In this document: in pieces, positions 26,802 to 37,509 of the stretch
How the letters are laid out: every line of letters begins with the position of its first letter
Numbering within the stretch: position 1 is the stretch's first letter
Assembly (NCBI GenBank): GCA_004000515.1
Contig: CP034537.1
Span: 2,804,001 to 2,868,000, forward strand
DNA: 64,000 nucleotides
Reading direction: 5' to 3'
Source of the DNA: Pseudomonas poae
Lineage (GTDB): Bacteria; Pseudomonadota; Gammaproteobacteria; Pseudomonadales; Pseudomonadaceae
The notes under the pieces: model-generated
The model's database searches: none
Told to the model about the DNA's origin: nothing
The model's input: only the letters and a program-made list of their open reading frames with translations
Made by a program: the position numbers and the translations under genes

Positions 26802-28136
26802 TTAGTCAGTGGTGATGCGGGAGTGCTTGCGGGTGTCTTTCATAGTCACATAGACCAGCAGCGACACCGCAATACATGCCGTCACGTACCAGTAATACCC
26901 GGTCTCCATGCCGATGCTCTTGAACCACAGCGCGATGTATTCAGCCGTACCGCCGAAGATCGACACAGTCAGCGCATACGGCAGGCCTACACCCAGTGCG
27001 CGGATTTCGGTCGGGAACAGTTCGGCCTTTACCACCGCGTTGATCGAGGTGTAGCCGCTGACGATGATCAGCGCCGCCATGATCAGGAAGAACGCGCCCC
27101 ACCAGGTCTGGATGGTGTGCAGGGTGGTGAGGATTGGCACGGTGAACAGCGTGCCAAGGATGCCGAAGGCGATCAGGATCGGCCGACGGCCGACTTTATC
27201 CGACAGCCCGCCGATGATGGGTTGCAGGCACATGAACAAGAACAGCGTCGCCGCCGAAATGGTGGTGGAGTCGGAAATGCTCATGCCGACCGTGTTCACC
27301 AGGTATTTCTGCATGTAGGTGGTGTAGGTATAGAACGCCAGGGTGCCGCCCATGGTCAGGCCAACCACCGTCATCAGCTCCTTGGGGTGGCGCATCAAGG
27401 TGCGCATGGCGCTTTCCTTGGCCTTTTCCTTCTTGGTGAACGACTCGGTTTCTTCCATGCCACGACGCAGGTACAACGCGACTACCGCGCACAGTGCGCC
27501 GATGGCGAACGGGATGCGCCAGCCCCAGTCGTACAGTTGTTCGGTGGTCAGCAGCTGTTGCAGCACGATCAGCACCGCCAGGGCGATGAGCTGGCCGGAG
27601 ATCAGGGTCACGTACTGGAAGCTGGAGTAGAAGCCGCGACGTTCCTTGGTCGCCATCTCGCTGAGGTAAGTGGCGGAGGTACCGTATTCGCCGCCGACCG
27701 ACAGGCCCTGCAGCAAACGGGCAAACACCAGCAGGATCGGCGCGCCGATGCCGATCATTTCATAGCCTGGGCTCAGGGCAATCAGCAACGAGCCGAAGCA
27801 CATCAGGTACACCGAGGCCATCAGGGCTTTCTTGCGCCCGACCTTGTCGGCGTACAGGCCCATCAACCAGCCACCAATAGGGCGCATCAGGAAACCCACG
27901 GCGAAGATCGCGGCGGTGTTCAGCAATTGAGCGGTGGTGTCGCCTTTAGGGAAAAAGGTCTTGGCGAAGTACAGCGAGAAGGCGGCATAGACGTACCAGT
28001 CGTACCACTCGACCATGTTGCCGACGGAGCCACTGAAAATCGATTTGATGCGGCTGGAGGTAGTGCGCTCTTTCGTCGGCGCGGCCGCCGACCCCAGAGG
28101 CAGGGCGTTGGAATTATCCATTGAAGGATCCTTCAT
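26802..28136 (-). CDS. MFS transporter, metabolite:H+ symporter (KgtP-like dicarboxylate/alpha-ketoglutarate type)
   Basis: 444 residues with 12 hydrophobic segments. MHS-family signatures: GNMVEWYDWYVYAAFSLYFA in TM1, GGWLMGLYADKVGRKKAL loop 2-3 motif, GGEYGTSATYLSEMA (GGE motif of KgtP/ProP-like symporters), and GGLSDKVGRRPIL in loop 8-9. A -24/-12 promoter and adjacent DctB/DctD-like two-component genes point to an organic-acid substrate such as alpha-ketoglutarate, as for the RpoN-dependent PA5530 of P. aeruginosa. Substrate is inference. Frame intact. Confidence 0.88.
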   Translation of the reverse strand: MKDPSMDNSNALPLGSAAAPTKERTTSSRIKSIFSGSVGNMVEWYDWYVYAAFSLYFAKTFFPKGDTTAQLLNTAAIFAVGFLMRPIGGWLMGLYADKVGRKKALMASVYLMCFGSLLIALSPGYEMIGIGAPILLVFARLLQGLSVGGEYGTSATYLSEMATKERRGFYSSFQYVTLISGQLIALAVLIVLQQLLTTEQLYDWGWRIPFAIGALCAVVALYLRRGMEETESFTKKEKAKESAMRTLMRHPKELMTVVGLTMGGTLAFYTYTTYMQKYLVNTVGMSISDSTTISAATLFLFMCLQPIIGGLSDKVGRRPILIAFGILGTLFTVPILTTLHTIQTWWGAFFLIMAALIIVSGYTSINAVVKAELFPTEIRALGVGLPYALTVSIFGGTAEYIALWFKSIGMETGYYWYVTACIAVSLLVYVTMKDTRKHSRITTD

Positions 28137-28183
28137 CTAGTTGTTTTTATGGAGCCGCTTGAGCGCAGCCTGGCTGGGCTATA

Positions 28184-28198
28184 GCAGGAGCTGTGCCA
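28184..28198 (-). promoter_or_regulatory. sigma-54 (-24/-12) promoter for the MHS transporter
   Basis: Minus strand TGGCAC-AGCTC-CTGC matches TGGCAC-N5-TTGC with one difference and correct GG/GC spacing. Transcription would start near 28172, about 36 bp before the transporter start. Confidence 0.75.
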
Positions 28199-28226
28199 GG
28201 TGGATGAAGGCCCGGTCTAGAAGGCT

Positions 28227-28287
28227 TTGCGGATTTTTTTGAGCGGAAAGTTGCTGATGATTTGCGGGTGGTGAGCGGAAATCCGCT
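28227..28287. promoter_or_regulatory. putative enhancer sites for a sigma-54 activator
   Basis: Related elements upstream of the -24/-12 promoter: TTGCGGA at 28227-28233, AGCGGAAA at 28242-28249 and the palindrome AGCGGAAATCCGCT at 28274-28287. Spacing of 30-90 bp from the promoter suits binding of the adjacent DctD-like protein. Inference. Confidence 0.5.
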
Positions 28288-28300
28288 TATGGCCGCTGGC

Positions 28301-28381
28301 CCTATCGCAGGCAAGCCAGCTCCAACACTTGAATGTGTGCGCAGATCAAAATGTGGGAGCCGGGCTTGCCCGCGATGCGGC
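28301..28381. repeat. REP pair, TGTGGGAG innermost (opposite layout)
   Basis: CTATCGCAGGCAAGCCAGCTCC..ATGTGGGAGCCGGGCTTGCCCGCGATGCGG; 81 bp between the transporter's control region and the dctD-like stop. Confidence 0.8.
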
Positions 28382-28405
28382 TTGGCAGGCAACACAAGGA
28401 TCGGT

Positions 28406-29732
28406 CTAGAGAAACGTATCCCTCACCAACCCATGCCGCTGCATCTTTTCATTCAAGGTACGCCGTGGCAGTTGCAACTCCGCCAGCACCGCCTTGATGT
28501 CGCCTTTATGCCGGGCCAGCGCAGCCTTGAGGCAATGCGCCTCGAACGCTTCCTGCTGCGCCGCTAACGATTGCCCCGCCTCGATCCCTTCCGGCTCCGG
28601 ATCGCCCAGGCCCAACACCTGGCGTTCAGCGAAGTTGGCCAATTCACGGACATTACCCGGCCAATCATGGCCGAGCATTCGCCCCAACTGTGCGCCGCTC
28701 AAGGGCTCAACGCTGCGGCCCAGCCGTTCGCCCGCGCTGTGGGCAAAGTGGTCGAACAGCAGCGGAATGTCCTCGCGCCGCTCACGCAGTGGCGGCAGGC
28801 GCAGCTGCGCCACGTTCAGCCGATAGGCCAAGTCTTCGCGAAAACGGCCGGCGCGCGCCTCTTCCAGCAGGTCTGGCTTGGTCGCGGCGATGATGCGCAA
28901 ATCCACATGAATGCTTTGATTGGAACCCAGCCGCTCAAGCTTTTGCTCTTGCAGCACCCGCAGCAGCTTGACCTGCTGGGCCAGGGGCATGCTTTCGATT
29001 TCATCCAGGAACAGCGTGCCGCCATGGGCATATTCCAGTTTGCCGATGCGCTTGCCCTGGGCGCCGGTGAACGCGCCGCTTTCATGGCCGAACAGCTCGG
29101 CCTCAAACAGCTGCTCGGGGATCGCCGCGCAGTTGAGTGCCACGAAGGGCTTTTTTCGCCCGAGGGCCAAAGTCATGCAGGCAGCGCGCGACCAGTTCCT
29201 TGCCGCTACCCGTCTCGCCACGGATCAGCACATTGACCGGCAAGCTCGCCAGGTCGAGCACTTGGCGGCGCAGGTTCTGCAAGCCCCGGGACACACCCAG
29301 CAGGCTTGTTTCCAACTGCGCGCGATGATCGGCCTGTTGATGCAGGCGGCGGTTTTCCAGGATCAGCCCGCGCTTGTCCAGGGCCCGGCGCAGGCTGTTG
29401 AGCAACGCGTCGGGGCTGAAGGGTTTTTCCAGGAAGTCGTAGGCACCGTCGCGCATGGCTTCCACCGCCATCGGCACGTCGCCATGGCCGGTCAACAGGA
29501 TCACCGGCAAGTCGGCATCGCGACGTTGCACTTCGGCCAATAGCTCGAGCCCGCTGAGCCCGGGCATGCGCACGTCGCTCAAGATCACTCCGGGAAAGTC
29601 CTTGGGCAATTTCGCCAGGCATTCCTCGGCGCGGCTGAACAGTTGCACCTCAAACCCGGACAAGCTCAGCCATTGCTCTACGGCTGTGCGAATGCTGGCT
29701 TCGTCATCGACCACAATCACCGCGTTCAACAT
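28406..29732 (-). CDS. sigma-54-dependent response regulator, DctD/MifR-like (frame broken)
   Basis: About 442 residues across the T-run 29151-29156, which carries one extra base. Receiver ([29 protein letters not shown]), AAA+ domain with Walker A GETGSGKE, the sigma-54 contact loop [10 protein letters not shown], Walker [11 protein letters not shown] and the arginine-finger region, and a Fis-type HTH ([27 protein letters not shown]). Start overlaps the kinase stop by 7 bp. The adjacent RpoN promoter and transporter are its likely targets. Confidence 0.88.
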
Positions 29733-31493
29733 AGGTCGGGCGTCTCCAGCGCGATAGGCAAGGTCAGGGTAAACACGGCGCCATCACCACGGTTGCCGGC
29801 AATCAGGCGACCGCCGAGTTCATGCACGATCGCGTAGGACACCGCCAGCCCGAGGCCGAGCCCATCACCCACGGGTTTGGTGGTGAAGAATGGGTCGAAC
29901 ACGCTGTTCAAGTGCTCCTCGGCAATCCCGCCGCCGCTGTCGCTGACCGTAAGTTGCCACAGTTGCTGGTCAGCCTGCAGGCGGATTTCCAGGCGTTTAC
30001 GCGGTTTGTCGGCCATCGCGTCGAGGGCGTTGCGCAGCAGGTTGATCAGCACCTGTTCAAGGCGGATCGCATCGCCACGGACCCATGCCGGGCGTGTCAG
30101 GTCGAGCACCACGCCGATGCCTTCATCGCGCAGGCGGGCATCAAGCAAATGCAGGGATTGGTCGACCACTAACGCCAAATCCAGCCGTTCGCGCAAGCCG
30201 CTGGGGCTTTTGCGCGCAAAGGTCTTGAGGTGGCCGGTGAGCGCCGCCATGCGCGTGAGCATTTCGTCCAGCGGCGTCAGCGCCTTGTAGGCGTCGTCTA
30301 CGCGGCCATGGTCCAGCAGCAGGCGCAGGGTTGCCAATTGCATGCGCTGGGCGGTCAGCGGTTGATTGATCTCATGGGCGAGGGCGGCGGACATCTGTCC
30401 CAGTGCTGCGAGCTTGGCCGATTGTACGAGGCCGTCTTGCGCTGTGCGCAGGGCTTGGGTGCGTTCTTCCACCAACTGCTCAAGTTCTTCACGACTGCGC
30501 TGACGCAAGCGAGCCAAGCGCCAGCGCTGGGTCAGGAACAGCACCAGGAACACCAGCGCAAGCCACGACCCGGCGGCGGCGAGGCCGGCGTTGCGTTGGT
30601 CTTCGAAGGCGAATTGCGGTTTGCGCAACAGGTGCAGGGTCCAGCCTTCGGCTTTCAGCGGCAGCGATTCCCAGATGTAATTGGCGTTGCCGTCGGGGCC
30701 ATTGACGCGCATCAGGTGGCTGTTGTCGTCAAAGCGTTGCAGCGACTGGGTCTCCAGCGGTTGCAGTTGTTTCTTGTCGTATTGGCGGGTGGCCTTGAGT
30801 TCGGCCAGGTCGTTGTCCGACAGCGGTCGCAGGTTGCGATAGCGCCAGCCCGGTTGGTTGGCGATAAACACGATGCCCCGCGCATCGCTGACCAACAGCA
30901 GGTCGTTGCCCTGGGCCCACTCGCGTTCAAGCTCAGGGAACTCCAGCTTGACCACCATGGCGCCAAGGAACTGCTCGTGTTCATCCAGCACCGCGCTGGA
31001 GAGGAAATATCCCGGTATTCCAGTGGTCACGCCCACGGCAAAAAAACGCCCGGCCCCCCTGGCTTCGGGTCTGGCTGAAATAAGGCCGGAACGCGTAATT
31101 GTGGCCGACATAACTGCTGGGCAGGTTCCAGTTACTGGCAGCCACGGCCAGGCCGGTTCGGTCCATCAACTCCAGGGTAGAAGACTGCGCGGCGCCGTTA
31201 ATGCGTTCCAGCTTGCGGTTGAGCAAATCCTGGGTGCTGGCATCCAGCGGACCTCTCAAGGCGTTGATCATTTCCGAGTCAAGCGCCAGCACCGCCGGCA
31301 GGGCGCGGTAGCGTTCGATCAGGGTATGCAGGGAGTTGCCATACAGCATGAGCTGCTGACTGGCGCGGGCGGCGTCGTCCGCCAAGGCCTGGCGTTCGGC
31401 ATGGCGCGTAGCCAAGGCCGCGGCCAGCAGTGCGCCGGCGATGATCAACAGGGAGAAGAAGGTCAGGCGCAGGGGACGAGGGATCACGATCAT
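29726..31493 (-). CDS. DctB-like sensor histidine kinase (frame broken)
   Basis: About 589 residues from the ATG at 31493, through an extra base in the 6-C run 31054-31059. TM1 about 8-28, periplasmic double-Cache/PDC domain (YRALPAVLALDSEM, NWNLPSSYVGHNYAFRPYFSQ, GYFLSSAVLD), TM2 near 293-313, coiled coil, HisKA (SAALAHEINQPLTA) and HATPase (NLLRNALDAM, DSGGGI, GLGLGLAVSYAI). The YVGHNYAFRPYF segment is typical of DctB organic-acid sensors, so a dicarboxylate or ketoacid ligand is likely. Confidence 0.88.
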
Positions 31494-31567
31494 ACGGTGA
31501 TGAACAGGCGCAGTGAGGGGAGTGTACCATACCATGAGCACCCTGATTCTTGTGACGGGTGGGTATT

Positions 31568-31583
31568 TGTGGGAGCGGGCTCG
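31568..31583. repeat. single degraded REP half
   Basis: TGTGGGAGCGGGCTCGG with the rest of the unit lost, in the space between the kinase start and the fumarase terminator. Confidence 0.55.
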
Positions 31584-31604
31584 GCTTAACAAAAGTGCCA
31601 GCCA

Positions 31605-31642
31605 TAAAAAAGGCGACTGGGCCGTGGAGCCGCAGTCGCCTT
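31605..31642 (-). terminator. intrinsic terminator after the fumarase gene
   Basis: Stem AAGGCGACT / AGTCGCCTT; on the minus strand it is followed by six T residues. Confidence 0.8.
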
Positions 31643-31661
31643 CATCCAAGCGGGAAAATGC

Positions 31662-33184
31662 TTACTGCACTTCTACCGCCAGGCTTTCACTGATCTTTTT
31701 CTGCCAGATGGCAGGACCGGTGATGTGGACGGATTCGCCCTTGCTGTCCACCGCAACGGTGACCGGCATGTCTTTCACGTCGAACTCGTAGATCGCTTCC
31801 ATGCCCAGCTCGGCGAACGCGACAACGCGGGACTTCTTGATGGCTTGCGCCACCAGGTAAGCCGCGCCGCCGACAGCCATCAGGTACACGGCTTTGTGGT
31901 CCTTGATCGCTTCGATGGCGGTTGGGCCGCGCTCGGATTTGCCGATCATGCCCAGCAGGCCGGTTTGCTCGAGGATCTGACGGGTGAACTTGTCCATCCG
32001 CGTCGCGGTGGTAGGGCCCGCCGGGCCAACCACTTCTTCGCGTACCGGATCAACCGGGCCGACGTAGTAGATGAAGCGACCCTTGAGGTCGACCGGCAGG
32101 GTTTCACCCTTGTTCAGCATCTCGACCATGCGCTTGTGCGCGGCGTCGCGACCGGTGAGCATCTTGCCGTTGAGCAATACGGTTTCGCCCGGCTGCCAGC
32201 TCTGCACTTCTTCCGGGGTCAGGGTGTCGAGGTTGACGCGGCGAGCCGATGGGCCGGCTTCCCAGACGATTTCCGGGTAGGCGTCCAACGGTGGCGCTTC
32301 CAGCGACGCAGGGCCCGAGCCGTCGAGCACGAAGTGCGCGTGGCGCGTGGCGGCGCAGTTGGGGATCATGCACACCGGCAGCGAGGCGGCGTGGGTCGGG
32401 TAGTCCATGATCTTCACGTCGAGCACGGTGGTCAGGCCACCCAGGCCCTGGGCGCCGATGCCCAGTTGGTTGACCTTCTCGAACAGCTCCAGGCGCATCT
32501 CTTCGATACGGTTCTGCGGGCCGCGCTTTTTCAGCTCGTGGATGTCGATGGACTCCATCAACACTTCCTTGGCCATCACCGCAGCTTTCTCGGCGGTGCC
32601 GCCGATGCCGATGCCCAGCATGCCCGGTGGGCACCAGCCGGCGCCCATGGTTGAACGGTCTTCAAAACCCAGTCAACGATCGAGTCGGACGGGTTGAGCA
32701 TGGCCATTTTCGACTTGTTCTCGGAACCGCCGCCCTTGGCCGCCACGTCCACTTCCACGGTGTTACCCGGGACGATGGAGTAGTGGATGACTGCCGGGGT
32801 GTTGTCCTTGGTGTTTTTGCGCGCGCCTGCCGGGTCGGCGAGGATCGATGCACGCAGGACGTTTTCCGGCAGGTTGTAGGCGCGACGCACGCCTTCGTTG
32901 ATCATGTCGTCCAGGCCCATGGTGGCGCCATCCCAACGCACGTCCATGCCCACGCGCACGAACACGGTAACGATACCGGTGTCCTGGCAGATCGGACGAT
33001 GGCCGGTGGCGCACATGCGCGAGTTGATCAGGATCTGGGCGATGGAGTCACGGGCCGCTGGCGATTCTTCGCGCAGGTAGGCTTCGTGCATGGCCTGGAT
33101 GAAATCAACGGGGTGGTAGTAGGAAATGAATTGCAGGGCGTCGGCAACGCTCTGAATCAGGTCGTCTTGCTTGATCACGGTCAT
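31662..33184 (-). CDS. fumA: class I (iron-sulfur) fumarate hydratase (frame broken)
   Basis: About 507 residues from the ATG at 33184 (RBS GAGGAG; the longer start lacks one). A missing base near 32653 separates two halves that join at KTVPTMGAGWCPPGM. Cys ligands for [4Fe-4S] are in SRMCATGHRPICQDTG, GWCPPGM and the PVCMIPNCAATRH region; the C-terminal domain has GKSERGPTAIEAIKDH. Interconverts fumarate and malate. The neighbours ferredoxin reductase, enoyl-CoA hydratase and pyruvate kinase match the P. aeruginosa PA4329-PA4333 block. Confidence 0.93.
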
Positions 33185-33402
33185 GAGTCGCGCTCCTCTA
33201 TAAGGGAACATTCAATAAAGGTGGCGTCAGTGTTGCATCGGTCGGCTGAAGCCACCTTTCCAAGGCACGCCAAAATGGTGCAGGCGCGACGCTAAAAAGG
33301 CGCGGCAGTATAACCCGGTACGGTGGCCGATACACCCGACTATGGTCAAACTGTCGCAGGCATGATTCCCTGTGCGCGTCCCCCTGACATCGAGACCTTT
33401 AT

Positions 33403-34335
33403 ATGCCTGAACTGCACGTCGGCGAACGCCACTGGTCGGTCACAACCGGCAGCAATCTGCTGGATACGCTGAACCAGGCGGGTGTGGCCGTGCCCTACAG
33501 TTGCCGTGCCGGTAGTTGCCATGCCTGCCTGGTGCGGTGCCACGGCGAAGTCGAGGACAAGCAGCCCGATGCCCTGAGCCCGGCGCAGCGCCAGGACGGC
33601 TGGCGGCTGGCGTGCCAGTGCCACGTGAGTGGGGATGTGCGGGTCGAGGCGTTTGACCCGGCGCGTGACGGTTTGGCCGCCCAAGTGGTGGGTGCCGATT
33701 GGCTGAACCCGAATGTGCTGCGCTTGCGCCTGCAACCTGAGCGGGGCCTGCGGTATCGAGCGGGCCAGCATTTGGTGGTGTGGGCAGGGCAGGTAGCACG
33801 CCCTTACTCACTGGCGAGCTTGCCCCAGGAAGACCCGTTCCTGGAGTTTCACCTCGATTGCCGGCTGCCGGGCGAGTTCAGTGATCGTGCCCGGCAGTTG
33901 CAGGTCGGCGACCCTTTACGCCTGGGCGAGCTGCGCGGCGGTGCGTTGCAATACGATGCGGACTGGCAAAACCGGCCGCTGTGGTTGCTGGCTTCCGGTA
34001 CCGGCCTAGGGCCGTTGTGGGGTGTGTTGCGTGAAGCACTGCGCCAGGATCACCAAGGCCCTATCCGCGTGATTCACCTGGCCCATGATGCGCAAGGGCA
34101 CTACCTGGCCGAGCCCTTGGCACAACTGGCCGCGCAGCATCCAAACGTGCAGGTGCAGCTTTGGACTGCGGCCGACTCGGCCCAGGCATTGGCGCAACTG
34201 CGGCTTGTTTCGCGGCAAACTCTGGCCTTACTCTGCGGGCACCCCGCCCATGTCGAAGCGTTCTCCAAGCGCCTGTTCCTGGCGGGACTGCCGCGTAATC
34301 AACTGCTGGCCGATGTGTTCCTGCCCCGTGGTTGA
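33403..34335 (+). CDS. 2Fe-2S ferredoxin/NAD(P)H-flavin oxidoreductase fusion
   Basis: 310 residues. N-terminal plant-type ferredoxin domain with CRAGSCHAC (C34, C39, C42) and the fourth Cys in RLACQCH near 71; then an FAD-binding barrel (RPYSLASLP) and a NAD-binding domain (WLLASGTGLGPLWGVL, LLCGHPAHVEAF). Homologous in layout to PA4331-type ferredoxin reductases; electron acceptor unknown. Followed 30 bp later by an enoyl-CoA hydratase gene. Frame intact. Confidence 0.86.
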   Translation: MPELHVGERHWSVTTGSNLLDTLNQAGVAVPYSCRAGSCHACLVRCHGEVEDKQPDALSPAQRQDGWRLACQCHVSGDVRVEAFDPARDGLAAQVVGADWLNPNVLRLRLQPERGLRYRAGQHLVVWAGQVARPYSLASLPQEDPFLEFHLDCRLPGEFSDRARQLQVGDPLRLGELRGGALQYDADWQNRPLWLLASGTGLGPLWGVLREALRQDHQGPIRVIHLAHDAQGHYLAEPLAQLAAQHPNVQVQLWTAADSAQALAQLRLVSRQTLALLCGHPAHVEAFSKRLFLAGLPRNQLLADVFLPRG

Positions 34336-34365
34336 GCGCTGAACTCCACAGTCGCGAGATTCGCC

Positions 34366-35116
34366 ATGACCGACGCTATTTTGCAGCACCGCGAAGGCGG
34401 GCTGCTGACCTTGCAGCTCAACCGCCCCGACAAAAAAAAACGCCCTGACCCGTGCCATGTACACGTCCTTGGCCGAGGCGCTGGAGCAAGCGGATGCGAG
34501 CCCGGATATCAGCGTGGTGCTGATCCAGGGCAGCAGCGAATGCTTCACCGCCGGCAACGACATTGGCGACTTTCTTGAGCAACCGCCCGCCGACCTCGAC
34601 AGCCCACCGTTTCACTTTATGAAGAGCCTGCTCAACTGCCGAAAGCCGGTGATCGCCGCCGTGGCCGGTGCGGCGGTGGGTATCGGTACGACGCTGTTGC
34701 TGCATTGCGACTTGGTTTACATCAGCCGCGATGCGCGTTTGCGTATGCCGTTCGTCAACCTGGGGCTGTGCCCTGAGTTTGGTTCAAGCTTGATCTTGCC
34801 GCGCCTGTTGGGGCATGCGAAGGCGGCCGAACTGTTGCTGTTGGGTGAGGGCTTTACGGGCGAGCAGGCAGCGGCTTGGGGCATTGCCACCGAGGCGTTG
34901 GGCAGCGGTGACGCAGCGCTGGCCAAGGCGCGGGAAGTGGCTGGGCGTTTTGAAACCCTGGCCCCCGGGGCGGTGCAGGTGACCAAGCAGTTGATGAAGA
35001 GCGTGGACCGCGAGCAGTTGCGCCAGGTGATCGAGGAGGAAGGGGCGCTGTTTACGCAGCGGTTGAAGTCGCCGGAGGCGGTTGCGGCGTTGTCGGCTTT
35101 TGTCACCCGTCGATGA
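34366..35116 (+). CDS. enoyl-CoA hydratase/isomerase family protein (frame broken)
   Basis: About 249 residues across a 9-A run at 34432-34440 that carries one base too many; the joined frame reads RPDKKNALTRAMYTSL. Crotonase fold: SSECFTAGNDIGDF oxyanion-hole segment near residue 63, KPVIAAVAGAAVGIGTTLLLHCDL and NLGLCPEFGSSLILPRL. One catalytic Glu of the classical pair is present (PEFGS). Substrate unknown. Same block as fumarase and pyruvate kinase. Confidence 0.88.
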
Positions 35117-35136
35117 GTTTGCATTGGCTGGTCTGG

Positions 35137-35211
35137 CGCTATCGCAGGCAAGCCAGCTCCCACTTTGGAATGCGTTCATCTGTGGGAGTCGGGCTTGCCC
35201 GCGATGAGGCC
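35137..35211. repeat. REP pair, TGTGGGAG innermost (opposite layout)
   Basis: GCTATCGCAGGCAAGCCAGCTCCCAC..TGTGGGAGTCGGGCTTGCCCGCGATGAGG, 75 bp, between convergent gene ends. Confidence 0.82.
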
Positions 35212-35240
35212 TTCCCTGGCAACACAAAACCCATAGGCAT

Positions 35241-35267
35241 AAAAAAGCCCCGAACCAGTCGGGGCTT
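35241..35267 (-). terminator. intrinsic terminator after pyruvate kinase
   Basis: AAGCCCCGA / TCGGGGCTT stem; T-run on the minus strand. Confidence 0.85.
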
Positions 35268-35284
35268 CCTCATTGACCGGTCAA

Positions 35285-36735
35285 TCAGACCTGCGGGTCG
35301 CCCACGTGCAGGATCTTCATGCCATTGGTGCCACCGGTGGTGTGGTAGCTGTCGCCCTTGGTCAGGATGACCCAGTCGCCTTTTTCTACGACGCCGCGTT
35401 TGACCAACTCGTCGATCGCCTTCTGGCTGACTTCGTTCGGTGCCAGCGAAGCCGGGTCGAACGGGATGGTGTACACGCCACGGAACATCGCCACGCGGGC
35501 TTGAGCTTCGCGGTGTGGGGTGAACGCGTAGATCGGCACCGAAGAACGGATACGCGACATGATCAACGGGGTGTAGCCACTTTCGGTCAAGGCAATGATC
35601 GCTTTGACACCTGGGAAGTGGTTGGCGGTGTACATGGCAGCCAGGGCGATGCTCTGGTCGCAGCTTTCGAACACCTTGCCGATACGGTGGCTGGAGGTCT
35701 TGCTGGTCGGGTGCTTTTCAGCGCCAACGCAGATGCGCGCCATGGCTTGCACCGCTTCCAGCGGGTAAGGGCCGGCAGCACTTTCAGCCGAGAGCATCAC
35801 GGCGTCGGTGTAGTCGAGTACGGCGTTGGCCACGTCGGACACTTCGGCACGGGTCGGCATCGGGTTCTGGATCATCGACTCCATCATCTGGGTCGCCACG
35901 ATCACGGCCTTGTTGTGGCGGCGTGCGTGCAGGATGATTTTTTCTGGATGCCGATCAGCTCGGCGTCACCGATCTCCACGCCCAGGTCGCCACGGGCAAC
36001 CATCACGGCGTCGGACGCGTTGATCAGGCCGTCGAGGGTTTCGTCGTCGGCCACGGCTTCGGCGCGTTCGATCTTCGCCACCAGCCAGGCGGTGCCGCCG
36101 GCTTCGTCGCGCAGTTTACGGGCGTATTCCATGTCGGCAGCGTCGCGCGGGAAGGACACGGCGAGGTAGTCCACTTCCATTTCGGCGGCGAGCTTGATGT
36201 CGGCCTTGTCTTTCTCGGTCAGGGCTGGCGCCGTGAGGCCGCCACCACGACGGTTGATGCCTTTGTGGTCCGACAGCGGGCCGCCGATGATCACGGTGCA
36301 GTTCAGTTCAGTCGGGGTCGCGGTATCGACGCGCATGACCACGCGGCCGTCGTCCAGCAGCAGCTCGTCACCGACACCGCAGTCCTTGACCAGGTCCGGG
36401 TAGTCGATACCCACGACTTGCTGGTTGCCTTCGGTCAGCGGATGGCTGGTGGAGAAGGTGAACTTGTCACCGATCTTCAGCTCGATACGCTTGTTGGTGA
36501 ATTTGGCAATACGGATTTTCGGGCCTTGCAGGTCACCCAGCAGAGCGACGAAGCGGCCGTGCTTGGCGGCCAGGTCACGTACCAGCTTGGCACGAGCCTT
36601 GTGCTCGTCCGGGGTGCCGTGGGAGAAGTTCAGACGGGCGACGTCCAAACCAGCCAGAATCAGCTGTTCGAGGACTTCCGGCGAGTTGCTGGCCGGGCCA
36701 AGGGTGGCGACGATTTTGGTGCGACGGACGGACAT
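35285..36735 (-). CDS. pyk: pyruvate kinase (frame broken)
   Basis: About 483 residues; the T-run at 35938-35943 lacks one base, and the frames join at [27 protein letters not shown]. Motifs: [13 protein letters not shown] and [11 protein letters not shown] near the N-terminus, the catalytic Lys region [21 protein letters not shown] and the [19 protein letters not shown] signature. Makes pyruvate and ATP from PEP. Essential-type metabolic gene, so the break is most likely a sequencing error. Confidence 0.94.
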
Positions 36736-36908
36736 GCACAGACTCCTGAGTTCAAGCGCTGAGGAAGGCTACTATGCTCTTTCGTTGTAGTCATTGTTCC
36801 TTTGCACTACTTATCGACGATTGACTTGTTTTCGTTGCGGCTGAATACGAACAACCTTGAAGATTTTCGACGAGGGGTCGATACACTGCACAAGACAGGA
36901 GAACCCTC

Positions 36909-37283
36909 ATGCGAATTTTGCTCGTTGCTGCCCTGGCCGTCAGTGTTGTCGGCTGCACCCGATGGTCGATGGACCACCATTTGAACAACGCCTACCGCGC
37001 CTACAAGGTCGGTGATTGCGAACGTGTCACCCTGGAATTGTCCCAGGTCGACCGTGAAAGTCGCACCCGACGTTATGTGCAGCCGGAAGTCTCGATGTTG
37101 CGCGGACAATGCCTTGAACGGCAGAAACTGTTTGTCGATGCTGTGCAGACCTACCAATTCATCATTAACCAGTACCCGTCGAGCGAGTACGCTTACCGCG
37201 CCCGGGCGCGGCTCGATACCTTGCAGCAATTGGGACATTATCCTGGTGCCAGCGTTGCCCAACCGCGTCCGGCCTCTTTGTGA
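36909..37283 (+). CDS. small TPR-like lipoprotein
   Basis: 124 residues. Signal peptide with lipobox VVGC (Cys16). The mature part has two helix-pair repeats (NAYRAYKVGDCERVTLELSQ and CLERQKLFVDAVQTYQFIINQYPSSEYAYRARARLDTL) like Sel1/YbgF tetratricopeptides. Outer-membrane-attached scaffold role is inferred. Divergent from pyruvate kinase. Frame intact. Confidence 0.75.
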   Translation: MRILLVAALAVSVVGCTRWSMDHHLNNAYRAYKVGDCERVTLELSQVDRESRTRRYVQPEVSMLRGQCLERQKLFVDAVQTYQFIINQYPSSEYAYRARARLDTLQQLGHYPGASVAQPRPASL

Positions 37284-37509
37284 TGATATTCGTCATTTCA
37301 TAACTGGCCCGTTGCCAGTCTTGGGCTATTCTTTGGAAGTTCGTTTGTACAAGTTTCTACTTGAACGAATGCAGGGCCCGGATTCGGCAGATGTCTAGTG
37401 ACAAAGCATCGTCTGTTGTCACACCGAGATCCAGGGAGAGCGGGCGATTTTTGCTCGTTCCGAATCACTGGCACGGCCAGAGTCATGGCCACTGGATGGC
37501 GATCTCACC

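Noticed and set aside
26706..28124. 472-residue frame opposite the MFS transporter
   Set aside because: Histidine/glutamine-rich antisense composition typical of reverse-complemented membrane genes.
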